Assembly: GCF_000621745.1 (NCBI RefSeq)
Contig: NZ_JHXK01000012.1
Coordinates: 170,395 to 234,394, forward strand
Direction of reading: 5' to 3'
Length of the DNA: 64,000 nt
DNA from: Clostridium beijerinckii HUN142
GTDB taxonomy: Bacteria > Bacillota > Clostridia > Clostridiales > Clostridiaceae
In this document: piece after piece, positions 17,404-25,432 of the stretch
How the letters are laid out: each line of letters starts with the position of its first letter
Numbering within the stretch: position 1 is the first letter of the stretch
Position numbers and translations under genes: made by a program
The notes under the pieces: generated by a model
What the model was told of the DNA's origin: nothing
The model's input: the letters and a program-made list of their open reading frames with translations, nothing else
The model's database searches: none

Positions 17404-18186
17404 TTATCTTACCAACCATCCTCCATCAACTGCTAGAATATGACCATTAACATAATCAGATGCTCTGCTTGCTAAAAACACTACTGCTCCCATTAAGTCA
17501 GATGGTTCTGCCCATCTATCTGCTGGTATTCTTCCCTGTATTTCTGCATTTCTTTCTTTATCTGCTCTTATTGGTTCAGTATTTGCTGTCTTTATATATC
17601 CAGGTGCTATCGCATTTATTTGAATATTCTTGCTTGCTAACTCATTAGCAAATGCTTTCGTTATACCTGCGACTCCATGTTTACTTGCTGTATATGGAGG
17701 CACAAACTTTCCTCCCTGAAATGATAACATAGATGCTATATTAATTATCTTCCCTGAACTTTGTTTAACCATTATTTTAGCAACTTCTTGACTTAAGAAA
17801 TATACAGCATTTAAATTAATATCCATAACTGCATTCCAGTCTTCTTCTTTATAATCAAGAAGAGGTGTTCTTCTTATAGTTCCAGCATTATTTACTAATA
17901 TATCTACTTTCCCATAAGATTTCATCGCAGAATCAATCACATCCTGCCTTCCTTCTTTTTGTGTTAAATCCGCTTTCACGAATACGACTTTTCTATCTTC
18001 TTTTTCTATCAATTCGCGTGTATCATCCCAATTATTACCGTGAGTAGAAATAACTAAATCTGCCCCTGCTTTAGCTAATGCAACCGCATATGCCTGTCCA
18101 AGCCCTGTATTTCCTCCAGTAACTATTGCCACTTTTCCGTCTAATCTAAAAAAGTCCATTGAAAACTGGTTCAAAATATTTTCCAT
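17404..18186 (-). CDS. kduD: 2-dehydro-3-deoxy-D-gluconate 5-dehydrogenase KduD, copy 1
   Basis: This 260-aa short-chain dehydrogenase reduces 2,5-diketo-3-deoxygluconate to KDG. The NAD-binding TGGNTGLG (about 26-33), NNAGTIRR (about 94), IASMLSFQG (Ser about 148) and catalytic YTASKHG (Tyr about 160) are visible. GGGGAGA sets the ATG at 18186. It is first in kduD-kdgK-eda, divergent from an IclR regulator. A paralogue lies at 34623-35405; the two proteins differ by only about six residues over the last 150 but by about a third over the first 105. Confidence 0.95.
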   Translation of the reverse strand: MENILNQFSMDFFRLDGKVAIVTGGNTGLGQAYAVALAKAGADLVISTHGNNWDDTRELIEKEDRKVVFVKADLTQKEGRQDVIDSAMKSYGKVDILVNNAGTIRRTPLLDYKEEDWNAVMDINLNAVYFLSQEVAKIMVKQSSGKIINIASMLSFQGGKFVPPYTASKHGVAGITKAFANELASKNIQINAIAPGYIKTANTEPIRADKERNAEIQGRIPADRWAEPSDLMGAVVFLASRASDYVNGHILAVDGGWLVR

Positions 18187-18251
18187 CTTCTGTTCTCCCC
18201 TTTCCATATAAATATTTTCACCCTTATATGTATTATCAAATTTTTTCTAAA

Positions 18252-18285
18252 GAAACCATTGTTCCGTATCGTGGAATACCGTTTC
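18252..18285. promoter_or_regulatory. Nested dyad, likely IclR-family operator between kduD and its regulator
   Basis: The outer arms GAAAC (18252-18256) and GTTTC (18281-18285) enclose inner arms TTCC (18262-18265) and GGAA (18273-18276). The half-sites thus read GAAAC-N5-TTCC and, on the other strand, GAAAC-N4-TTCC. It lies 66 bases upstream of the kduD start, in the shared divergent promoter region. The GAAAC/GTTTC arms recall KdgR operators of enterobacteria; binding by the adjacent IclR protein is inferred. Confidence 0.55.
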
Positions 18286-18429
18286 ATTTATTAACTTAAT
18301 TCTAATATTATCACTTACAATTGTCAATGATGCTCGTATAAAAATAAATTTTTTAACTTTTTATTTGTTAAAATTAAAATTAAACATTACAATGTAGTAT
18401 AAAGATAAAACTATTTAGGAGGATTTTAT

Positions 18430-19239
18430 ATGTCAGAGGATTTAAGCAATCCAAACTTAGTTCAATCGGTGGAACGTGCTCTTGATATACTTGATTGCTT
18501 AGCCGAATATCCAAAAGGATGTGGAATTGCTGAATTGTCAAAAAATTTAGGTTTAAGCAAGAGCACTATACATAGAATAATTACAACTTTAAAATATAAA
18601 GAATATGTTACACAAAATACAGAAAACGATAAATATCAATTAGGAATTAAGCTCCTTAACTTATCTTCTTCTATAACAAATAGTATGGATTTAATAAATG
18701 TCGCCAGACCTCATATATATGACTTTGCTAATAAGTTTGATGAAGTCATACATCTTTGTATCCCTGACGAGTCATTTACTAACATAATTTATGTAGATAA
18801 GGTATCTTCCGAAAATACTAGTAGAAATATAATAATGTCTTCTAGCATAGGAAAAAAAGCTCCTATTTATTGCACTGCGTCCGGTAAATTAATGCTATCT
18901 CAATATTCAGACGATAAAATAAGAGAATTATTAAAAGATACAGAATTTATACAATATGCAGAAAACACAATAACTGATATAGATATTCTTATAAAAGAAA
19001 TCCATATTATAAGAAAAAACTTATATGCATTAGATAATATCGAATATGATACTGGTGTTATATGTATAGCTGTTCCTATTTTTGATAGGAACAATAAAAT
19101 TATTGCTGCAACTAGTCTCTCTTCTGTAACGCTCTTTAATACTATGGATGATTTATTAAAATACAAAGACGAATTTATGAATGTCGCTAAAAATATTAGC
19201 CGACTTATGGGATATGCATATTATACAGATATAAAATAA
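18430..19239 (+). CDS. IclR family regulator of the kduD-kdgK-eda operon (KdgR-like)
   Basis: This 269-aa regulator has an N-terminal winged HTH (SVERALDILDCLAEYPKGCG, AELSKNLGLSKSTIHRIITT, about residues 13-55) and a C-terminal IclR effector domain (GKKAPIYCTASGKLMLSQ about 138-155; DNIEYDTGVICIAVPIFD about 200-217). TAGGAGG precedes the ATG. It is divergent from kduD, with a dyad in the shared spacer. KdgR homologues sense KDG; that effector is likely but not shown. Confidence 0.92.
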   Translation: MSEDLSNPNLVQSVERALDILDCLAEYPKGCGIAELSKNLGLSKSTIHRIITTLKYKEYVTQNTENDKYQLGIKLLNLSSSITNSMDLINVARPHIYDFANKFDEVIHLCIPDESFTNIIYVDKVSSENTSRNIIMSSSIGKKAPIYCTASGKLMLSQYSDDKIRELLKDTEFIQYAENTITDIDILIKEIHIIRKNLYALDNIEYDTGVICIAVPIFDRNNKIIAATSLSSVTLFNTMDDLLKYKDEFMNVAKNISRLMGYAYYTDIK

Positions 19240-19279
19240 ATTTTTAAAATAAAAGATTAATAAATTTCAAATATGAAAA

Positions 19280-19324
19280 GGCTGAAATTGAAATAAATTA
19301 CTTAACGTAAATTTCAACTTCAGC
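19280..19324. terminator. Shared hairpin between convergent genes
   Basis: GGCTGAAATTGAAAT (19280-19294) pairs with ATTTCAACTTCAGCC (19310-19324) with one mismatch. It lies between the convergent IclR gene and the abfA/DUF6171 pair. On the plus strand a short T run follows at about 19331. Confidence 0.6.
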
Positions 19325-19369
19325 CGCTAGTATTTTTTATGGGCGTGTTAACTTATAATCAAATTTTAT

Positions 19370-19624
19370 TTACCAATATTTTTCTATATCAGGACAATAA
19401 TTTTTCTTAACTGCTGCTCTCATTTCAACAAAGCAGCCACAAATTTTACACATGCCGTTAATTAAATTATCGCACTGCATACATATTTCTAATCGTTTCT
19501 TATATTCCTCATCTTCTGTTTTTATATGCTTATCCAAATTTTTAATATAGTCTTGTAGATGCTGATATTCTTTTTCTTCAAATAGCTGATCTAATAAACA
19601 TTTTTTACAAAACCTTTGCTTCAT
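19370..19624 (-). CDS. DUF6171-like small cysteine-rich protein
   Basis: This is an 84-aa protein of unknown function. It has an N-terminal CKKCLL knuckle, a charged middle helix, then CMQCDNLINGMCKICGCFVEMRAA and a final CP, giving at least eight Cys that suggest one or two zinc sites. The pattern matches the small Firmicute family I know as DUF6171. Its ATG begins 1 base after the abfA stop codon, with no clear ribosome binding site, so it is probably translated by reinitiation after abfA. Why a zinc-finger-like protein follows an arabinofuranosidase is unclear. Confidence 0.75.
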   Translation of the reverse strand: MKQRFCKKCLLDQLFEEKEYQHLQDYIKNLDKHIKTEDEEYKKRLEICMQCDNLINGMCKICGCFVEMRAAVKKNYCPDIEKYW

Positions 19625-19625
19625 A

Positions 19626-21104
19626 TTATTCTACAACAAAGTGAATCACGCTACATTTAGGAATCTTGAAATCAATTCCTTTATCTGTAATCTTGAAATC
19701 TGTAAATTCTGCAGGTTTTACTACCTCTGGTGCATCAAAATCATTGTAAGCTCCCATCTCATTTGTTAAAATTGTAGCCTTTACAGATTTAACTGCTTTA
19801 TCTGCAAAAATTCCTTCTATATCATAAGAGTCAGAAATAGATAAGTTATTTAAAGTCATATTAATTCTTCCCTCTGCATCTACAGATACTGATTCGTGTA
19901 AATTAGGAACTTGATTTTCTTCTTCTACTCCTATGTTTTTAGTGTCAATATAACTTTCAACAAGAGTTGCTTCTTGGTGATTTTTATACATATTAAATAC
20001 ATGATAAGTTGGAGTTAATACCATCTTTTCTCCCTCTGTTAAAATAATAGATTGAAGTACATTTGCTAACTGCGCAATATTTGCCATCTTAACTCTATCA
20101 CAATTTTTGTTAAAGATATTTAAGTTAATACCAGCAACTAGGGCATCTCTCATTGTATTTTGTTGATATAAGAATCCTGGATTTGTACCTGGTTCAACAT
20201 CAAACCAAGTTCCCCATTCGTCAATTATTAATCCAACTCTTTTATCTGGATCATATTGATCCATTATTGCACCATGTCTATAGATTAACTCTTCCATCTT
20301 TAACGTTTTCTTAAGAGTTAGATACCAATCTTTTTCATCGAATCCAGTAGCTGCTCCTTTACCTAACCAAAAATCCCCTAGAATTGTATAGTAGTGAAGA
20401 GATAAACCATCCATGAAATTAGCCGCAATCTTCATTACACCTTCAGTCCAATTATAATCGTCTACATTAGCTCCACAAGCTATCTTGTAGAGTTTATTAT
20501 CACCGTAATTTCTACAGAATGTTTGATATCTTCTATATTCATTAGCATAGTACTCTGGTGTCATATTACCACCACAACCCCAGCTTTCATTACCTACACC
20601 AAAGTATTTTACTTTCCAAGCTTCTTCATTTCCATTTTTCTTTCTAAGATCGGCCATTGGCGAAACCCCTTCAAATGTTAAGTATTCAACCCATTCAGAC
20701 ATTTCCTGAACTGTTCCACTCCCTACATTCCCATTTATGTATGGTTCACATTCAAGTTGTCTACATAACTCCATAAATTCATGAGTACCAAAGCTGTTAT
20801 CTTCTACAACTCCACCCCAGTGAGTATTTATCATTTTTTTACGATTTTCTTTTGGTCCAATTCCATCCTTCCAATGATATTCATCAGCAAAGCATCCACC
20901 TGGCCAACGAAGAACTGGAATTTTTATTTCTTTTAATGCTTGTACGACATCATTTCTTATACCATTAGTATTTGGGATTTTAGAATTTTCACCTACATAT
21001 AGTCCTTCATAAATACATCTACCTAAATGTTCTGAAAAGTGTCCATAAATTTCTTTATTAATTTTTCCTTTTTTATTATGCACGTTTACAACTAACCTGC
21101 TCAT
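19626..21104 (-). CDS. abfA: Intracellular alpha-L-arabinofuranosidase, GH51
   Basis: This 492-aa enzyme releases arabinose from arabinan and arabinoxylan oligomers. GH51 features are [15 protein letters not shown] (about 63-77), the acid/base Glu in [10 protein letters not shown] (about 173) and the nucleophile Glu in [11 protein letters not shown] (about 293). There is no signal peptide, so it acts on imported oligosaccharides. An AAGGAGG site precedes the ATG and a good promoter lies upstream. It is divergent from an ArsR-type regulator that probably controls it. Confidence 0.96.
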   Translation of the reverse strand: MSRLVVNVHNKKGKINKEIYGHFSEHLGRCIYEGLYVGENSKIPNTNGIRNDVVQALKEIKIPVLRWPGGCFADEYHWKDGIGPKENRKKMINTHWGGVVEDNSFGTHEFMELCRQLECEPYINGNVGSGTVQEMSEWVEYLTFEGVSPMADLRKKNGNEEAWKVKYFGVGNESWGCGGNMTPEYYANEYRRYQTFCRNYGDNKLYKIACGANVDDYNWTEGVMKIAANFMDGLSLHYYTILGDFWLGKGAATGFDEKDWYLTLKKTLKMEELIYRHGAIMDQYDPDKRVGLIIDEWGTWFDVEPGTNPGFLYQQNTMRDALVAGINLNIFNKNCDRVKMANIAQLANVLQSIILTEGEKMVLTPTYHVFNMYKNHQEATLVESYIDTKNIGVEEENQVPNLHESVSVDAEGRINMTLNNLSISDSYDIEGIFADKAVKSVKATILTNEMGAYNDFDAPEVVKPAEFTDFKITDKGIDFKIPKCSVIHFVVE

Positions 21105-21165
21105 AATATCCTCCTTTATTTAAGTAAATACTTTAATATTTAATTTTTAATTTAACCTTACTTAT

Positions 21166-21194
21166 AATATACTATACCCAAATAATGTCGTCAA
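21166..21194 (-). promoter_or_regulatory. Promoter of abfA
   Basis: On the minus strand TTGACG (21189-21194), a 17-base spacer and TATATT (21166-21171) form a good housekeeping promoter about 60 bases upstream of the abfA ATG. I could not find a convincing dyad for the divergent ArsR-type regulator in the spacer 21105-21435. Confidence 0.6.
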
Positions 21195-21435
21195 TGAATT
21201 TTATATATTCATAATCCTTGATGTTCCTATTCTTTATTGATTTACAAGCATTATCGTTTTTGCTATAATTCAGTTATCATTTATCAAATACATATATCTC
21301 AATTCTTATTTATTTAAGTTATAAGTTAAAGTAAATTTTAGAAATATTTTCATTAATGTATATCATTTACTGTATTTTGCTTTACTATTTATTAAAATCT
21401 AAAAATTTATCTCTAACTTTTAGAAAGGAAAATTT

Positions 21436-22359
21436 ATGTTACATTTTGAATCAATGAAGGATGCCAGTGAAGTTTTCAAGGCCCTTGGTGCACCTATGCG
21501 TCTTAAAATAATGGAAATTTTATATGAGGGCGGCGATAAAAACTTAAATGATTTAGCTATAATGCTTAATTTAACCAATAGTGCAATTTCTCTTCATATA
21601 AAAAAACTTGAAGAAGTTGGTTTAATCGAAATTCACACTATGTCCGGAAAGCGTGGTTCTATGAAAATTTGCAAACCACTTCACGATATGCTGGTAATAG
21701 ACTTGCTTCCTAAAAAATTAGATATTGCTTCTTACAAGGATGAAATTGAAATAGGTTATTATTCAAACTGTCAAGTGACTGCTACCTGTGGAATTTCATC
21801 GAAAGATCATATTATTGGTGAATTTGATGATCCTCGTTATTTCCTATTTCCTGAGCATTTTCAAGCCTCAGTCCTATGGTTTACTACTGGTTTTATAGAA
21901 TATAATCTACCAAACCATTTAACCGCAGGGCAAGAATTAACAGAGCTGCAGCTATCTTTTGAAATATCATCTGAAAGTCCAGGTTATAATGAAAATTATC
22001 CATCCGATATACACTTTTCAATTAACAATATTGATCTAGGTTACTGGGTAAGTCCTGGAGATTTTGGTGCTAGACGAGGGAGGTTTACTCCTAACTGGTG
22101 GCCAGAAATATGTAATCAGTACGGAAGGCTTAAGACCCTATCAATTAATAAAGATGGAACTTTTATTGATGGCGGATATAAACTCTCTAACATTACGATT
22201 GATGATCTTAAATTAGATTATACTAGTACTATAACTTTTAGATTCTCTGTTCCTAAAGACACTAATAATGTTGGAGGCTTTACTTTATTTGGTGAAGGAT
22301 TTGGAGATTATAATCAATCTATTAAAATGCAGACATTCTACGAAATTCAAGAATCTTAA
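21436..22359 (+). CDS. ArsR-type regulator with a C-terminal ligand-binding-like domain
   Basis: This 307-aa protein begins with an ArsR winged HTH (VFKALGAPMRLKIMEILYEG, then LNDLAIMLNLTNSAISLHIKKLEEVGLI, about 13-68). A separate domain of about 190 residues follows (about 105-300), rich in aromatic, Gly and beta-strand-like segments (GYWVSPGDFGARRGRF, PNWWPEICNQYGRL, GFTLFGEGFGDYNQSI). It lacks the Cys metal sites of classical ArsR sensors. The C-terminal part looks like a beta-sandwich carbohydrate or small-molecule sensor; this is an inference. It is divergent from abfA, so it probably responds to arabinose or arabino-oligosaccharides. Confidence 0.75.
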   Translation: MLHFESMKDASEVFKALGAPMRLKIMEILYEGGDKNLNDLAIMLNLTNSAISLHIKKLEEVGLIEIHTMSGKRGSMKICKPLHDMLVIDLLPKKLDIASYKDEIEIGYYSNCQVTATCGISSKDHIIGEFDDPRYFLFPEHFQASVLWFTTGFIEYNLPNHLTAGQELTELQLSFEISSESPGYNENYPSDIHFSINNIDLGYWVSPGDFGARRGRFTPNWWPEICNQYGRLKTLSINKDGTFIDGGYKLSNITIDDLKLDYTSTITFRFSVPKDTNNVGGFTLFGEGFGDYNQSIKMQTFYEIQES

Positions 22360-22521
22360 CTTTAAATATAAATCTTCGAAATAAGTCACATACTTTTGTT
22401 CCAGTTTCTAAATAAACCTTTCACAAAAGTATATAACTCATTTCTAGTTGATACATATTTAAAGATATAAATTAAAGCTATATATCTTTATACTCTGCAC
22501 TTCTAGATAACTAAAGTAAAA

Positions 22522-22568
22522 GGAACACTTTGTGACATCCAAAATCTAAACAGTTCACAAAATGTTCC
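22522..22568 (-). terminator. Terminator of the HAD phosphatase gene
   Basis: GGAACACTTTGTGA (22522-22535) pairs with TCACAAAATGTTCC (22555-22568) with one mismatch, followed by TTTTACTTT on the minus strand. It may also serve the convergent ArsR gene. Confidence 0.75.
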
Positions 22569-22580
22569 CATTGCTTAATA

Positions 22581-23384
22581 TTAAATTACATATTTTATTA
22601 GTGCTTTTGCAACTCCATCTTCATCATTGGTTAGAGTTACATCATCAGCATGTCTCTTCACCTCTTCTGGAGCGTTTCCCATCGCTATTCCAACTCCTGC
22701 ATATTCTAACATATCGATATCGTTATAATTATCTCCCATGGCTATTATCTCTGACTTATCTATGTTAAATCTCTCTTGTAGACAGTTGATTGCAGATGTC
22801 TTTGATGCTTTTATTGGCATAATTTCTAGGTATGTTGGCTTTGAAGGATATATATTTAGATCATTTCCACAAATATTTTCTTTTAAGAATTCTATTTCTT
22901 GCGGGTTAGCCATGCATAAAATCTTATTTGGTCCTTCACCTTCTCTTCTCCATTGTTCTATTAATTTGTTAAAATCAATAATATTAGGAATGATATTGGT
23001 TATTTCACTTTCTTGTTTAGCCCAATAGTCTAATTCTTCTATATACCATTCTTCATCTTTATATAAACTCATGTGAATATTATTCTTTCTAGTGAATTTA
23101 TATATTTCTTCAAGATTAGATACACCTATGAATTCTCTAGCTAATACATCATTATCCTTGTCTAAAATCAAAGCCCCACTATAGCAAATAATTGGCTCTT
23201 CTATTCCAAGTTCTTTTTGCAGAAATGTTATCCCTTTCGGCATTCTAGCTGAAACCAAAATCACAGGTATCTTCTTATCGTTTGCAACTACATTTATAAT
23301 GCTTTTTACCTTTTCTGTAATCTCATGACTTGAATTTAACAAAGTTCCATCGATATCTAAACATACCATTTTAAAATTATTCAT
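22581..23384 (-). CDS. Cof-type HAD sugar phosphatase
   Basis: This 267-aa HAD-superfamily IIB phosphatase has the motifs in order: DIDGTLLN (about 10-17), ILVSARMP (about 43-50), the Lys in LEIMPIKASK (about 186-196) and MGDNYNDIDML (about 215-225). Such enzymes dephosphorylate sugar phosphates or FMN. It lies downstream of a DeoR-type protein without an HTH on the same strand (132-base gap), so both are probably one transcript. The substrate is unknown. Confidence 0.92.
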   Translation of the reverse strand: MNNFKMVCLDIDGTLLNSSHEITEKVKSIINVVANDKKIPVILVSARMPKGITFLQKELGIEEPIICYSGALILDKDNDVLAREFIGVSNLEEIYKFTRKNNIHMSLYKDEEWYIEELDYWAKQESEITNIIPNIIDFNKLIEQWRREGEGPNKILCMANPQEIEFLKENICGNDLNIYPSKPTYLEIMPIKASKTSAINCLQERFNIDKSEIIAMGDNYNDIDMLEYAGVGIAMGNAPEEVKRHADDVTLTNDEDGVAKALIKYVI

Positions 23385-23516
23385 ATACTCATCCCCCTAA
23401 ACTATTTATAACAAAATTCAAACGACTTATAATTACTTACCAAATTGAATAAATATAAGTAAATAAAATTCAATCTTATCCCCTTAAATAACGCTACCTA
23501 AATTAATACATTTGCT

Positions 23517-24134
23517 TTATATAATAACTAAACTTTTAGGATCAATTTTAATATTACGGGAAACTATAATATTACTAAAAGAAGAAATTGATATTGGATC
23601 AACAATAATAATATTAGCCTGATCTAGACTTAGTCCCTTATAAAGAGCATCTTTTTCGTATTTTTGATGTTCAGCAAGTAAAATAACCTTCTTAGCTCTC
23701 TTCACAATCTCTCTTTTAATATAAGCATCTTCTTGATTTTCATAATAAATACCATCACTTTTTATAGCTCCAGCACCTATAAATGCTGACTCAAACTCAA
23801 CTCCATTCAAGCATTCCTCATAATTCGTTTTATAAAAAAAACGATTCTTCTTATTGAATCTTCCATCAATCAAATTTACTACCATACCACTCTTTTCAGA
23901 AAGTATATCAAAATTATCTATAGAATGGGTAAATACGGTAGCTTTTTTATCTAAAGATCTTGAAAGAAATTCGATACTAGTAGAAACATCGAAAAAATAC
24001 GTTTGATTATTATGAATAAACTTCACTGCTTTTTCAACAATTCTAGTTTTTTCATCTACATTTAATTTTAACCTTTCCTTATATGAGCATATATTATCTT
24101 TATTGAAATCTTCATATCCTTCTTTCTCAATCAT
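23517..24134 (-). CDS. DeoR sensor-domain protein without a DNA-binding domain
   Basis: This 205-aa protein matches the C-terminal DeoRC sensor of DeoR/GlpR regulators: CSYKERLKLNVDEKTRIVEKAV, TYFFDVSTSIEFLSRSL, SAFIGAGAIKSDGIYYENQE, KRAKKVILLAEHQKY. The N-terminal winged HTH of about 55 residues is absent, and upstream DNA shows no frameshifted remnant of it. The start is set at 24134 by GGGGTGG just upstream. A promoter with a perfect -10 lies only about 12 bases before that, so a longer protein would not be transcribed. It may be a sugar-phosphate isomerase-like enzyme or a partner of another DeoR regulator. It lies upstream of the HAD phosphatase. Confidence 0.75.
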   Translation of the reverse strand: MIEKEGYEDFNKDNICSYKERLKLNVDEKTRIVEKAVKFIHNNQTYFFDVSTSIEFLSRSLDKKATVFTHSIDNFDILSEKSGMVVNLIDGRFNKKNRFFYKTNYEECLNGVEFESAFIGAGAIKSDGIYYENQEDAYIKREIVKRAKKVILLAEHQKYEKDALYKGLSLDQANIIIVDPISISSFSNIIVSRNIKIDPKSLVII

Positions 24135-24145
24135 ATAACCACCCC

Positions 24146-24193
24146 TATAAGTAATTATAAGTACTTTTAAGTATTTTTTCAACACTTATAAGT
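24146..24193 (-). promoter_or_regulatory. Promoter overlapped by helically phased TATAAGT repeats
   Basis: On the minus strand TTGAAA (24177-24182), a 17-base spacer and TATAAT (24154-24159) form a near-consensus promoter. Written on the plus strand, the direct repeat TATAAGT starts at 24146, 24156 and 24187, with TTTAAGT at 24166. The spacings of 10, 10 and 21 bases put all copies on one face of the helix. The outermost copy is part of the perfect palindrome ACTTATAAGT (24184-24193). This looks like an operator array over the promoter. Confidence 0.6.
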
Positions 24194-24326
24194 ATTTTAT
24201 CTGATAGATATTTTTATTTTCAAAAAACTTTCCTAAATGGATTTAATCACCATCGAAATTTATTTAAACACTATTTATTTAGCCATTACAACTTTACTTA
24301 AAATTATTTCCTTCATTATATAGAAA

Positions 24327-24380
24327 ATAAGGAAGTGAGTTTTACAAATAGCTTATTATTTGTAAAACTTGCTTCCTTAT
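24327..24380 (-). terminator. Terminator of ogt
   Basis: A 23-base arm (24327-24349) pairs with 24358-24380 almost perfectly (ATAAGGAAG...ACAAAT with ATTTGT...CTTCCTTAT) around an 8-base loop. Confidence 0.8.
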
Positions 24381-24406
24381 ATTATAAAGTCATTTTATTT
24401 TATAGG

Positions 24407-24889
24407 TTATCTTCTATAATCTTTCTCAATTTTAAGGAGCTTTTCTTTTATATCAAGACCGCCAGCATATCCAACTAATTTGCCATTAGCGCCAATTACT
24501 CTATGACAAGGTATTATAATCGGAATAGGATTTTTATTATTAGCCATTCCAACAGCTCTCGACGCTTTTTCGTTGCCTATCGTTTTGGCAATTTCACCAT
24601 AACTTCTTGTTTCTCCAAAAGGAATTTTTTGTAATGCATCCCATACCTTCTTTTGAAATTCTGTTCCCTTAGGTTCTAGTGGTAAATCAAAACAATTACG
24701 CTTTCCTTCAAAAAACTCTTCCAGTTGTTTTATAGTTTCTCTTAATAACTCTGTTTCATTTGCTTCTATATTAAGTTCATTATTAAGTTCAATTTTGTTT
24801 GCGAAACAAATTCTTGTAATTGCCATGCCATTTTCGATTATGCTAATTCTACCTATTCTAGTGTCATAGTAAAATACATTTTCCATCAT
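24407..24889 (-). CDS. ogt: Methylated-DNA-protein-cysteine methyltransferase
   Basis: This 160-aa suicide repair enzyme removes O6-alkyl groups from guanine. The active-site motif IPCHRVIGANGKLVGYAGG (about 125-143) carries the acceptor Cys, and the helix-turn-helix segment LQKIPFGETRSYGEIAKTIG lies at about 88-107. Length is typical of Ogt. GGAAGAG precedes two adjacent ATG codons and either could be the start. It stands alone between sugar genes. Confidence 0.96.
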   Translation of the reverse strand: MMENVFYYDTRIGRISIIENGMAITRICFANKIELNNELNIEANETELLRETIKQLEEFFEGKRNCFDLPLEPKGTEFQKKVWDALQKIPFGETRSYGEIAKTIGNEKASRAVGMANNKNPIPIIIPCHRVIGANGKLVGYAGGLDIKEKLLKIEKDYRR

Positions 24890-25397
24890 ACTCTTCCTTT
24901 CGTAACATTATTTTTTCTATTATAATTACAATAGGATCTTTTTTACTTTTATCAAAAAACTATGGTGCATTACTCCAACTTTTTATTTATGCAATAGTTT
25001 ATTATTTTGACAGTATCTTTTTTTCATTTAATATAGTCTTCACATGCATGCTTTTACACTTCAAAAAGCATACACTGTTGAAAAACTTTCACTAAGAAAA
25101 TCAGTATCATAATTCTTCCCTAATGTTGCATATATGACTAATGCTCCTATTCTTTAAAAATTCTTTAATCATATATTAAGAAATTATTCTTATATCTCTA
25201 ACATATTTAAACATACTTCTCATCTCTATCTTAAAACTAATATTTTCAATTAGACTAGAAATTTTGTTACTTAATATATTACCATAAAACCCTAGTATAT
25301 AGTATCTAGTTCTGTTTTACTAACTTATCTCTATCTTAAATTTTCATAGCCTGCAAGAAGACATAAAATTATATACTTTATTCTGCTATATAAAAAA
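24890..25397. other. Intergenic region of about 500 bases, nothing recognised
   Basis: No open frame with a ribosome binding site is visible on either strand. A short hairpin (ATGCTTTTACACTTCAAAAAGCAT-like, near 25057-25074) is too weak to call a terminator. The length and lack of structure suggest a decayed gene or an insertion scar, but no residual protein similarity is readable. Confidence 0.3.
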
Positions 25398-25422
25398 AGG
25401 ACGAATATAATATATTCATCCT
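25398..25422 (-). terminator. Terminator of fucO
   Basis: AGGACGAATATA pairs with TATATTCATCCT (25398-25422) with one mismatch and is followed on the minus strand by T7. Confidence 0.85.
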
Positions 25423-25432
25423 AATTACTTTT

